A DNA stretch of 26,591 nucleotides. It comes from Pseudomonadota bacterium (GTDB taxonomy: Bacteria > Myxococcota_A > Polyangia > Polyangiales > Polyangiaceae). The position numbers and the translations under genes were made by a program. The stretch is from positions 1-26,591 of the forward strand of contig JAEXCN010000425.1 in NCBI GenBank assembly GCA_023402175.1. The letters are read 5' to 3'. The notes beneath the pieces were generated by a model, which worked only from the letters and a program-made list of their open reading frames with translations, was not told the origin of the DNA and searched no databases. This document shows, piece after piece, positions 6,957-14,629 of the stretch; positions within the stretch are counted from its first letter, which is position 1, and each line of letters starts with the position of its first letter.

Positions 6957-9476
6957 ATGACGGGTCGGTGGCTTGTCGCGTTCGTGACGGCAGCAATGCT
7001 CGTCGCATGCGGCTCGGACAGTGGCGAGGGAAAGCGCGGCGCGGGTGACGGCTCGCCGAAGGACGATCCGATCGAAGAGGCTCCGCCCGGTGAAAGTCCG
7101 GCCGAGATCGCGAAGAAGCTCGAACAGAAGCCGTGGGAGATCATCTCGAACAAGGGCGAGACGTACCTGCCGAACGTCTTCTACGCGGACGCCTCCGAGA
7201 ACGAGCAGATCATGCCGTACGCCCTCGACGGGCACGTGATGATCGATCGCCTCGTCTACCCGACGATCGGAAACCCGAACCTCTATACGAAGAGCGATCC
7301 GAAGGACGAATTCATCGTCGTCCTTCGCATCGAGGAAGCGGCCTTCGCCCATCTCGGCGCGAAGACCGAGCCGATCGCGGGCTCGAATCTCTCGCGGCTG
7401 GTCGTCCCGAACGACGCTTCGACGGGGTTCGGCTTCTTCCTCATCCCGCGGAATGCACGCCATCCGAACACGGAGTCGACGACGGCGATCTCCAGCGGCA
7501 AGGGCACCGACGTCATTCGCGTCTACCCGAACGAGATCCTCATCAGCCCCGAGCCGGCCGACATGCCGGCGGTCTTCAAGAAGCGGAAGACGCTGCGCTT
7601 CGTCTTCCGCCAGGGCGCGATGGCAAAGGCGCCCGCGGGTCTTTACGACCTCCGCTTCGAGGTGAAGAAGGACAACGAGCTCTATCGTCCTTCGGGCGGC
7701 GCAGGGCCCGTCTACGAGTACCAGTACAACGCGGTCCGCGTGTTCGACACCGAGCCGGACGAGTACTCGGTCGTCAATGTCACCGACACGCAGGTCTCCG
7801 TCGGCGATCTGTACGACTCGAAGACGAAGGACAAGCTCGACGAGCTCGTCCAGTTCATCAACACGACGAACGATCCGGCCGTGCGGAACGCGTCGTTCAT
7901 CACGTTCAACGGCGATCTCCACAACGGCGGTTCACCGGGCAGCCTCCGCCAGCGCAAGGTCGCCTGGACGTACAACGACGAGGCGAAGTCGATCGTCGCC
8001 CTCCTCAAGTACCTGCCGCTCCCGATCTTCCTCACGACGGGCAACCACGACGGGTACGTCTCGACCGGTCACGTGCCGGGCGCCGTGACGGCAGTCGACA
8101 CCGGCGTCGGTGACAGCCTCCGCGAGGTCATCACGGACGCGAGCCCGAAGGCCTGGTCGGACTTCTCGATGACGGACTTCCAGAGCTACATCCAGAAGAC
8201 CGAGGCCGCGGACCTGCTCGGCGGCGTCCATCGCGACATCTTCACCGGCGGCTTCGCCCGGACCGGCGCGGCGAACGTCCAAGGCTTCGCGGGCTGGAAG
8301 GAGATCCCGCGGCAGGACCGGAACTACGTCCTCTACGACGGCTTCTATCAGTGGCAGAAGACGTACGGCCCGCTCTACTACTCGCACAAGTTCGGAAAGA
8401 GCTTCTATCTGTCGCTCAACAGCTTCGAGCTCCGGCAACACCGACGATCGGGCTGGGGCATGTACACCGTCAACTACGGCGGCGGGATGAGCGACGTTCA
8501 GATGACGTGGCTCGATCGCGAGCTGCTGCGCGCGCGGACGGACGGAAGCGACGTCGTCGTCCTCGCGCATCACGATCCGCGCGGCGGGCACAAGGGGATC
8601 GATCCGGGCTACTACTTCGAGCAGCTCGACTATCGCAGCGTCTACCAGAGCGCGATCAACTACCTCGTCGGCAAGGTCTGGAATCCTGCAGTCTGCAAGC
8701 TTCCCGACTGGGCGCTTTCACGCGACCAGAACGAGAGCTGCGTCCACGACGGTCTGCAGGAGTGGATGCGCCCCGACCCGGAGCTCGACTGCGGCTGGGA
8801 TCAGCGCAAGCCGGACTTCACCTGCCAGCCGGGCGAGCCGTTCGCGAGCGGCGTCGAGCTGATGAAGCGCCTCGCCGTGAGCGGTCAGGTCCGCACGCTG
8901 CTCCTCGGGCACACGCACTACAACGCTCTCGAGGTGCTCCAAGAAGGTGACGAGCTGCTCCCCGGCCAGTTCCCGATCGACAAGGGCGCGGCGCAGAAGT
9001 TCGCGACGCTCGAGATCCAGAACCCGATGCGCGGCTACTCCGAGCTGCAGAAGACCGCCTTCCAGAACGGGGGCCGGTTCGTGGACTACGACCAGCACGC
9101 GCTCCCGATCGGCTCCATCGAGCGGAGGTTCGCGGCGTTCGTCGAGCAGTACGAAAGATCGGTACAGGGTTGGCAGCGCACGCTCTCGAGCCCGACCGGA
9201 CCGCGCGAGCTCGTCGTGATGCGGCTCGTCTCGAACGCGGATCTCGCGAGCCAGACCTACTCGGGCGGCAAGAACGCCCTCGGCTTCAGCGTCCTCTTCC
9301 TCGACAAGAAGGCCGACGCGCGAGGCTACTCACAACCGCAGATCAATCGAGCGAAGTTCTTCGTGAACGTCGGCGAGGCCGTCTTCGACACCGCCGGTAC
9401 CATCGACATCGATCGCATGGCGCATCTCCGCCCGCACGATCCCCAGAACCCGGTCGAGAAGATCTACGACTGGTGA
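6957..9476 (+). CDS. Large calcineurin-like metallophosphoesterase lipoprotein
   Basis: 839 residues from the ATG at 6957, chosen because it starts a signal peptide ending in the lipobox LVAC (Cys18); the frame is open upstream but overlaps the divergent TPR gene. Residues 19-265 form an N-terminal module with no recognised fold. The phosphoesterase domain then shows D277-T-Q, G319-D-L-H-N, G362-N-H-D, H538-H539 and G651-H-T-H, the full set of dinuclear metal ligands in the usual order. The first motif has Gln where many members have His, as other families also do. About 170 residues separate GNHD from the HH motif, longer than a minimal domain. It is probably an outer-membrane-anchored periplasmic or surface phosphoesterase; the substrate cannot be told. 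No clear Shine-Dalgarno is present. Confidence 0.88.
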   Translation: MTGRWLVAFVTAAMLVACGSDSGEGKRGAGDGSPKDDPIEEAPPGESPAEIAKKLEQKPWEIISNKGETYLPNVFYADASENEQIMPYALDGHVMIDRLVYPTIGNPNLYTKSDPKDEFIVVLRIEEAAFAHLGAKTEPIAGSNLSRLVVPNDASTGFGFFLIPRNARHPNTESTTAISSGKGTDVIRVYPNEILISPEPADMPAVFKKRKTLRFVFRQGAMAKAPAGLYDLRFEVKKDNELYRPSGGAGPVYEYQYNAVRVFDTEPDEYSVVNVTDTQVSVGDLYDSKTKDKLDELVQFINTTNDPAVRNASFITFNGDLHNGGSPGSLRQRKVAWTYNDEAKSIVALLKYLPLPIFLTTGNHDGYVSTGHVPGAVTAVDTGVGDSLREVITDASPKAWSDFSMTDFQSYIQKTEAADLLGGVHRDIFTGGFARTGAANVQGFAGWKEIPRQDRNYVLYDGFYQWQKTYGPLYYSHKFGKSFYLSLNSFELRQHRRSGWGMYTVNYGGGMSDVQMTWLDRELLRARTDGSDVVVLAHHDPRGGHKGIDPGYYFEQLDYRSVYQSAINYLVGKVWNPAVCKLPDWALSRDQNESCVHDGLQEWMRPDPELDCGWDQRKPDFTCQPGEPFASGVELMKRLAVSGQVRTLLLGHTHYNALEVLQEGDELLPGQFPIDKGAAQKFATLEIQNPMRGYSELQKTAFQNGGRFVDYDQHALPIGSIERRFAAFVEQYERSVQGWQRTLSSPTGPRELVVMRLVSNADLASQTYSGGKNALGFSVLFLDKKADARGYSQPQINRAKFFVNVGEAVFDTAGTIDIDRMAHLRPHDPQNPVEKIYDW

Positions 9477-9489
9477 GTCGTCCGGACCG

Positions 9490-10413
9490 TCAGCAGCTGT
9501 CGTCGAGCTCGGCGACGCAAAGCGCGTGATCGCTGTCCTCGGTGAGCGGGGCCTCGTCGATGTGAGGACCGTGGTAGCGAAGGTTCTCGTTGTGGATCTC
9601 GAACCGGCGAAGCGCGCGATGAAGGCGCTCGCTGAGTAGGACGTGATCGATCAGGATCTCCTCGCCGCCGTGGAAGCACGAGTAGCGGCCCTCTTCGGGG
9701 AGCGACTCGGCGGCGGCGCGGAGATAGTGCTTGCTCGTCGTGTCGATGCCGCGGACGAGACGGACCGGAAGCGACTCGAGCGTGTCGTTGAGATCGCCCA
9801 TGACGCAGATCGCATGATCGGGCGAGTGCTCGAAGATCCCGTCCACGAGCCCTCGAATGTAGAGGGCCTCGGCCGCGCGCTGGACGAGGCTCCTCACGGC
9901 GGACTCGCCGATTCCATGCGGGGTCGTGTCATGGACCTCCTTGCCGTCGGGCTTCTTGAGCGCGGCCGGGAGGTTCGACTTGAAGTGCGCCGTGAGCACG
10001 TCGACCTCGCCGAGGCCGTCGGCTTCCACGCGGACATGCACGATGCCGCGGCGGAGCGGGATGCGGTTCGGGAAGGGCTCGGGATCCCCCTCGACGAAAC
10101 GCGGGAACGGGAGCGAGCTCATCTGGTGGACCTGCGACCACACGACGGGCAGGCGCGAGAGGATCACGTTGCGGATCCCGCGGCGGTCTTCGGTTCCGAC
10201 GACCGGCGGGCCGTACGCGCGCTCCGGCAGCGCCTTGATGAGACGGTCGAGGAGCGGAAGCGAGCCCACCTCCTGCAGCGCGACGACGTCGGCCTGCGCC
10301 CGCCGGAGGCACTCGGCGACGTTGGAGAGCTTGGCCTCGACGACCGCGTTCTCCGCTTCGCGGCGGGCGGTGAAGAAATCCTTGAGGTTGAAGGTCGCAA
10401 CGCGAAGGGGCAT
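9490..10413 (-). CDS. Endonuclease/exonuclease/phosphatase-fold protein
   Basis: 307 residues with the expected motif order: TFNLKD near the N-terminus (Asn), LQEVGS (metal-binding Glu), ILSRLPVV, LTAHFKSN (catalytic His region), VMGDLNDT (Asp/Asn), IDHVLLS and a final EDSDHA (Asp-His). These are the catalytic residues of the Mg-dependent phosphodiesterase superfamily that includes exonuclease III, DNase I and inositol phosphatases. There is no signal peptide, so it is predicted cytoplasmic. The substrate is open: nucleic acid, or a phospho- or sphingolipid. It converges on the phosphoesterase gene with 13 bases between them and is divergent from 10461 with under 50 bases. AGGAT lies about nine bases before the ATG. 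Confidence 0.87.
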   Translation of the reverse strand: MPLRVATFNLKDFFTARREAENAVVEAKLSNVAECLRRAQADVVALQEVGSLPLLDRLIKALPERAYGPPVVGTEDRRGIRNVILSRLPVVWSQVHQMSSLPFPRFVEGDPEPFPNRIPLRRGIVHVRVEADGLGEVDVLTAHFKSNLPAALKKPDGKEVHDTTPHGIGESAVRSLVQRAAEALYIRGLVDGIFEHSPDHAICVMGDLNDTLESLPVRLVRGIDTTSKHYLRAAAESLPEEGRYSCFHGGEEILIDHVLLSERLHRALRRFEIHNENLRYHGPHIDEAPLTEDSDHALCVAELDDSC

Positions 10414-10460
10414 CGGCGCGCCATCCTAGCCCGGTGCTGCGCATGCGCTATCCTGTCCTG

Positions 10461-11393
10461 ATGGAGCTCTCGCTCGGCGAAGACCAGATCCGCGGAATCG
10501 TCGCCCACATCGCGCACCTTCGTGCCGCACATGGAGAAGCCTTTGCCGACCCGGAGCTGGTCGAGCCCACGGGCGAGTACTTCCCCGACGAGTTCGCGCT
10601 CGACCCGGAGAGCATCGATCGCCTGCTCCGCCGGATGCTCGGCTACGCGCCGATTTCGGGCGACCTCGAGATCGGCCTCGGCTTCATCCAGCCCGACGGC
10701 GAGGTCAGCGGCGGCGGCTGTGGCTCCGGCGCTTGCGGAACCGGCGGCCTGAAGGAGATCGCGCGCGGCGGTGCGGTCGAGACCGAGGACGGCTACGCGG
10801 CGCTCGTACACGTACAGGACGTGGGAGATCCCGTGATTCTGACGACGGCGCTCGCGCGAGCCGCAGGGCGCATCGTCCTTTTCGAGGCGGGCGAGAACGT
10901 CGACCCGCGCGACGAGGGGCCGCTCGCCGAGCTGACGGCGCTCGCGTCGGGCCTCGGCCTTCTGCTGCTGAACGGTGCATGTGTCTACAAGAAGGGCTGC
11001 GGCGGGATGAAGCGCCACCAGGCGACGTTCCTCGACATCGAAGAGATCGCCCTCGGCCTCGCGCTGTTCGTTCGCGTGACCGACCAGAAGCCGAGCGCCG
11101 TTCGACGTCATCTCGAGGTCACCCAGAAGGAAGCCTTCGACGCGGCGCTCGCCTGGGTCGATGGGCAGCCTTCGCTCGTCCAGGCGCTCGCGAAGAGGCC
11201 GGAGACGCTCGAGGACGGCGTGTTCGCGTTCGAGGAGAAGAAGGGCCTCCTTTCCCGACTGTTCGCGAAGAGGAGCAGCGACGAGGAGCTCGCTGCGATC
11301 GCGGCGCGCCGCCCGCGCGAGCGCTCCGCCGACGAGCTGCGGCGGCTCGCCGAGGCGAAGGCGCTCGTCGACGAAGCGCTGTCCGAGCCTTGA
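10461..11393 (+). CDS. Uncharacterised protein with two glycine-cysteine motifs
   Basis: 310 residues from the ATG at 10461; GTG at 10434 and ATG at 10443 are in-frame alternatives. The N-terminal 75 residues contain PTGEYFPDEF and a following RLLRRMLGYAP helix, a pattern I recall in other uncharacterised bacterial proteins but cannot name. Then come GGGCGSGACG (two Cys four residues apart) and, further on, GACVYKKGCGGMKRH, giving four Cys and a His that could bind a metal or form disulfides. The C-terminal 80 residues are charged and helical. No signal peptide or membrane segment is seen. There is no Shine-Dalgarno, but TATCCT (10449-10454) lies six bases before the ATG, the spacing of a leaderless -10 box. 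The gene at 11504 follows in the same direction. Function unknown. Confidence 0.75.
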   Translation: MELSLGEDQIRGIVAHIAHLRAAHGEAFADPELVEPTGEYFPDEFALDPESIDRLLRRMLGYAPISGDLEIGLGFIQPDGEVSGGGCGSGACGTGGLKEIARGGAVETEDGYAALVHVQDVGDPVILTTALARAAGRIVLFEAGENVDPRDEGPLAELTALASGLGLLLLNGACVYKKGCGGMKRHQATFLDIEEIALGLALFVRVTDQKPSAVRRHLEVTQKEAFDAALAWVDGQPSLVQALAKRPETLEDGVFAFEEKKGLLSRLFAKRSSDEELAAIAARRPRERSADELRRLAEAKALVDEALSEP

Positions 11394-11503
11394 TCGGCGG
11401 GCTTCCCGCGCGCTGAAGCTCGAGCTCGGCGGGCCGTTCTTCGGCGTCCCGAACAAGGGAGAGCCCATCGCGGCGCGCCGATCTTGTATGCTCCCGGCGA
11501 AAG

Positions 11504-13219
11504 ATGGACCGCCGTCCGCCCGAGCCCGAGTCCGAGGAAATCAAACTCTACGTCACGACGTACTACTCGCTCCTGCGATCGACGGGCGAGGTCCGCGTTC
11601 GAGCGTTCGAGGAGGCTCACGCGTACAGCGGGTCGAGTCTTCACATCGGCGCGCTCTCGGACGTGCCCGACGTCTCCGCGTTCGCGTATGCGGCCGCGCG
11701 TCTGCCCGACGAGATGCTCGATGTCGAGTTCGTGATCCTGGGGCAGTCGCACGAGCTCTTCGAGGCCGCCGGCTACGACGTCCGCCGCTGGAAGATCGTC
11801 AAGACGCGAGGCCGTCGCCGTCCGCTTCGTTACGAAGCAGGCAAGCTCGGCGTCTTCATCGCGAGCGCGAGCGACATCGACGACCTGGTGCCGATCCTGA
11901 CGGCGTACCAGATCGAGTGGAACAAGATGCACGAGCGCATCCGCCGCGCCGCTGCGTCCGCGGACGCGCTCCAGGGGTCGGCGAAGGACCCGGTGACGCT
12001 CTCCGGAGCGCTCGGCGTCAGCGTCGACGACGCGCAGAAGCTCATCGACGCGTTCGGGCCGAAGCGCATCGAACGTGCGATCCGCGTCCTGTTCGAGCGG
12101 CGCTTGGACCTGAAAGTGAAGATGCTCGCGGCGTCGCACTCGCAGTACCAGCGCGCGGCGCAGCGCTGGTGGGGCGCGATCGAGGCGGCGTACATCCGGA
12201 AGACGGAGCCGCGTCGCCCGCCGGTCTATTTCGTGTCGTCGAACACGCACGCGATGGCGAACCTCGTCGGCGGCTACGCGCAGAGCCACATGGACGAGAT
12301 CGTCGCATGGGCCCGACGCGAGAACCCGGAAGGGCTCGGACCCGACATCGAGCGCGCCGCGAAGAGCGGTGACCCGACCGAGCTCGCTCCCTTCCTCTAC
12401 TACCTCCTCCGCGGCTACATCCACGCGGCCGCGGATACGAAGAAGATGAACGAGGTGCGTGCGTTCGAGGCGAGCCATGGCCTCGTGCACCTGTCGGAGC
12501 CGGGTCACATCGACGTCGATGCGCAGATCGCCAAGCTGAGCGAGCTCGATCCGAAGCTCATCGATCCACGCCTGAAGATCCCCGGCATCGAGCGGCTGAA
12601 GGAGAGCGACGCGGTCATCCTCAACATCGACTACCCGCTCGGGATGGCGGCCTATCACCTGCTCTCTCGCGTCGGCCAGGGCGTCGGCGACCTGCGCGGG
12701 ATCTACGTGATGGGAAAGGCGGCGACGCTCAACGGTCGCGTCGGCGACGTGATGCTGAGCGGGAGCGTCTACGACGAGCACTCGCGCAACACGTTCCTCT
12801 TCCGAAATGCATTCACGGCACGTGACGTCGCTCCGTGGCTCCGGCACGGGAGCGTCTTCGACAATCAGAAGGCCGTCACGGTGCGGAGCGCATTCCTCCA
12901 GAGCAAGGAGTACATGGATGCGTTCTACAGCAGCGGCTACACCGTGCTCGAGATGGAGGCCGGTCCCTTCCTCGGCGCGGTGTACGAGCTCGTGAACCCG
13001 CGGCGCGTCCCGACCGACGAGATCGTGCATCTCTCGGCCCACACGCCGTTCGACGTCGGGATCCTGCACTACGCGTCGGATACGCCGTACTCGCGGCGGC
13101 AATCGCTCCTGTCGAAGAGCCTCAGCTTCTTCGGCGTGGATGCGACCTACTCGTGCGCGATCGCCATCGTGCGCCGGATCCTCGAGCTCGAGGTCCAGCG
13201 GCTCGGCGCCGAGGAGTAA
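11504..13219 (+). CDS. Predicted nucleoside phosphorylase/AMP-nucleosidase-like protein with large N-terminal extension
   Basis: 571 residues. The N-terminal 370 residues are helical and unfamiliar, with RWWGAIEAAYIRK and YLLRGYIHAAADTKKMNE segments. The C-terminal part carries MGKAATLNGRVGDV (residues 403-416), VLEMEAG (E483-M-E485) and YASDTPY (S525-D526). These match, in order, the phosphate/base region, the ribose-binding MEME/MES motif and the catalytic SD motif of the nucleoside phosphorylase superfamily. SDTP recalls the SDKP of AMP nucleosidase (Amn), so N-glycosidic cleavage of a purine nucleotide is a reasonable guess. I also recall an uncharacterised family, DUF6909, with this architecture, but cannot verify it. 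Predicted cytoplasmic. The start ATG has only TATGCT (11487-11492) and a poor purine run upstream. Gene call firm, function tentative. Confidence 0.75.
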   Translation: MDRRPPEPESEEIKLYVTTYYSLLRSTGEVRVRAFEEAHAYSGSSLHIGALSDVPDVSAFAYAAARLPDEMLDVEFVILGQSHELFEAAGYDVRRWKIVKTRGRRRPLRYEAGKLGVFIASASDIDDLVPILTAYQIEWNKMHERIRRAAASADALQGSAKDPVTLSGALGVSVDDAQKLIDAFGPKRIERAIRVLFERRLDLKVKMLAASHSQYQRAAQRWWGAIEAAYIRKTEPRRPPVYFVSSNTHAMANLVGGYAQSHMDEIVAWARRENPEGLGPDIERAAKSGDPTELAPFLYYLLRGYIHAAADTKKMNEVRAFEASHGLVHLSEPGHIDVDAQIAKLSELDPKLIDPRLKIPGIERLKESDAVILNIDYPLGMAAYHLLSRVGQGVGDLRGIYVMGKAATLNGRVGDVMLSGSVYDEHSRNTFLFRNAFTARDVAPWLRHGSVFDNQKAVTVRSAFLQSKEYMDAFYSSGYTVLEMEAGPFLGAVYELVNPRRVPTDEIVHLSAHTPFDVGILHYASDTPYSRRQSLLSKSLSFFGVDATYSCAIAIVRRILELEVQRLGAEE

Positions 13220-13256
13220 TCGGCGCCGTCCGGCGGCGGCGCGCGCTCCCCGACGA

Positions 13257-14534
13257 TCAGCGCTCGGGAGCGCGGAGCGCGTCTTCGACGAGCTCGAGGC
13301 GGTCCTGTCCCCAGAAGAGCTCGCCGTCGACGACGAACGACGGGACACCGAAGACGCCACGCTTCGCTGCGTTTTCGGTGGACGTGCGAAGGGCTGCCTT
13401 CACCTCGTCGCCGTTCGACCGTGCGAGCGCCTCGCGTGCGAGAGCCTCGTCGCCGATGCATTCGCCGAGGACGACGTCATCGGTGATGTCGCGGTCCTCG
13501 GCCCAATACGCACGGAAGACGGCGCTCTGGTACCGCGCGCGATGCTCCTCCGGTAGGGCGAGATACACGCGGAGCGCCTTGAGCGAGTGGACCGGAAAGC
13601 GCGAAGGAAAGCGGAACGGGACGCGCCAGTATGCGGCCCAGCGATGGAGGTCCGAGAGGACGTAGCGCTGCTTCGCCTCGGAGAACGTCGCGAGCGGGAC
13701 GTCCGGAGTGCCAATGGATCGGAACAGGCCGCCGAGGAGGATCGGATGCCAGACGACGTTCGCGCCCGTCCGCTCGGCAAGCGCTTCGACCTGCATCACG
13801 CCGAGATACGCGAACGGCGAAGAGAAGTCCCAATAGACGTCGAGCGTCCGCTGCGGGGCGGGCTCGGAGAGCGTCGGACGGCACGCCGCCGGGGGGCGCG
13901 CGCCTTCGACGAACGCGATGCGGTCCTGGCCCCAGTACAGATGCGTGCCGTCGACGGTCCACGCAGGGACGCCGAAGATCCCGAGCGCGAGGGCCTGCTC
14001 GGTGCGCTTGCGGAGGTCGTCTTTGATCTCGGGAGTGTCGATCTTCGCGAGGACGAGACCGGCATCGTGACCGGCGCGCGTGACGACGTCGGCGATCACC
14101 TCGCGGGCGGAGATGGGACGGCCCTCGACCCAGTACGCGCGGAAGAAGCCGGCGATGACCGCTGGATCGATCCCGGTCGCGAGCGTCGCACGAAGCGCCT
14201 CGACCGATCGCATCGGATGCTCTGCCGGCATGTGGAGCGGGACGCCGAAGCGCTTCGCCCAGCGCGCCATGTCGGCCGCTTCATGCGCGCTTCGGGCGGC
14301 GCCGCGCGTGGCGAACAGGTTCTGCGGCGTGCCGACGGCCTTGAACACGCCGCCGAGGAGAAGCGGCTGATAGGTGAGCGGGACGCCCATGCGTCCGGCG
14401 ACCGCGGCCGCCTGTGTCGAGCCGAGGTATGCAAACGGGCACGTGTAGTCGAACCAGAAGTCGAGCGACCGAGCGGGCAACGTGCGCTCCGGCTCGATGG
14501 GGCCGCCAGGCGTCGTATCTTCTCGGCCGTGCAT
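13257..14534 (-). CDS. Tandem HCCA-isomerase/DsbA-like thioredoxin-fold fusion protein
   Basis: 425 residues from the ATG at 14534, fixed by a strong GGGAGGA site; the frame is open upstream but would intrude on the divergent gene. Two copies of a 2-hydroxychromene-2-carboxylate isomerase (GST-kappa, DsbA superfamily) domain lie at about 24-212 and 231-420. Both keep FAYLG after the active-site turn, LLGG(V/L)F, the FRAYW helix, the cis-proline FGVP and the C-terminal WGQDR motif. The active-site turn differs: DYTCPF (Cys32) in domain 1 and DFSSPF (Ser239) in domain 2. Ser at this site is typical of glutathione-using HCCA isomerases. Usual members are single-domain proteins of about 200 residues. 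Likely a cytoplasmic thiol- or glutathione-dependent isomerase or oxidoreductase; the substrate is unknown. A perfect TTGACA (14590-14585) lies upstream, but without a good -10. Confidence 0.85.
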   Translation of the reverse strand: MHGREDTTPGGPIEPERTLPARSLDFWFDYTCPFAYLGSTQAAAVAGRMGVPLTYQPLLLGGVFKAVGTPQNLFATRGAARSAHEAADMARWAKRFGVPLHMPAEHPMRSVEALRATLATGIDPAVIAGFFRAYWVEGRPISAREVIADVVTRAGHDAGLVLAKIDTPEIKDDLRKRTEQALALGIFGVPAWTVDGTHLYWGQDRIAFVEGARPPAACRPTLSEPAPQRTLDVYWDFSSPFAYLGVMQVEALAERTGANVVWHPILLGGLFRSIGTPDVPLATFSEAKQRYVLSDLHRWAAYWRVPFRFPSRFPVHSLKALRVYLALPEEHRARYQSAVFRAYWAEDRDITDDVVLGECIGDEALAREALARSNGDEVKAALRTSTENAAKRGVFGVPSFVVDGELFWGQDRLELVEDALRAPER

Positions 14535-14540
14535 ACTGTG

Positions 14541-14547
14541 TCCTCCC
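14541..14547 (-). promoter_or_regulatory. Ribosome binding site deciding start at 14534
   Basis: On the minus strand GGGAGGA lies six bases before the ATG. It is one of the best Shine-Dalgarno matches in the window and rules out the longer upstream starts of this frame. Confidence 0.75.
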
Positions 14548-14629
14548 GCGTGCTCGTCTCGGACGTGCTCGCCGTTGCGACGCGTGTCAACGAAACGCCT
14601 CGGGTCTAGCACGATAAGCTCAGGTCGCG

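Noticed and set aside
9466..9481. Small hairpin ACGACT-GGTG-AGTCGT over the phosphoesterase stop codon
   Set aside because: Six base pairs with no T tract and inside coding sequence; too weak to call a terminator, though the two genes do converge here.
11392..11483. GATCGGCG and CGCCGATC flanking the gap between the Cys-motif and nucleosidase-like genes
   Set aside because: Arms of 8 bp about 76 bases apart in GC-rich sequence are expected by chance and suggest no structure.
11108..13360. A minus-strand open frame of 750 codons
   Set aside because: Antisense to the Cys-motif and nucleosidase-like genes, whose translations contain coherent motifs; this one does not.
14585..14590. A perfect TTGACA on the minus strand upstream of the tandem isomerase gene
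   Set aside because: At 16-18 bases downstream only GC-rich, poor -10 candidates (such as CACGTC) are found, so I do not call a promoter.
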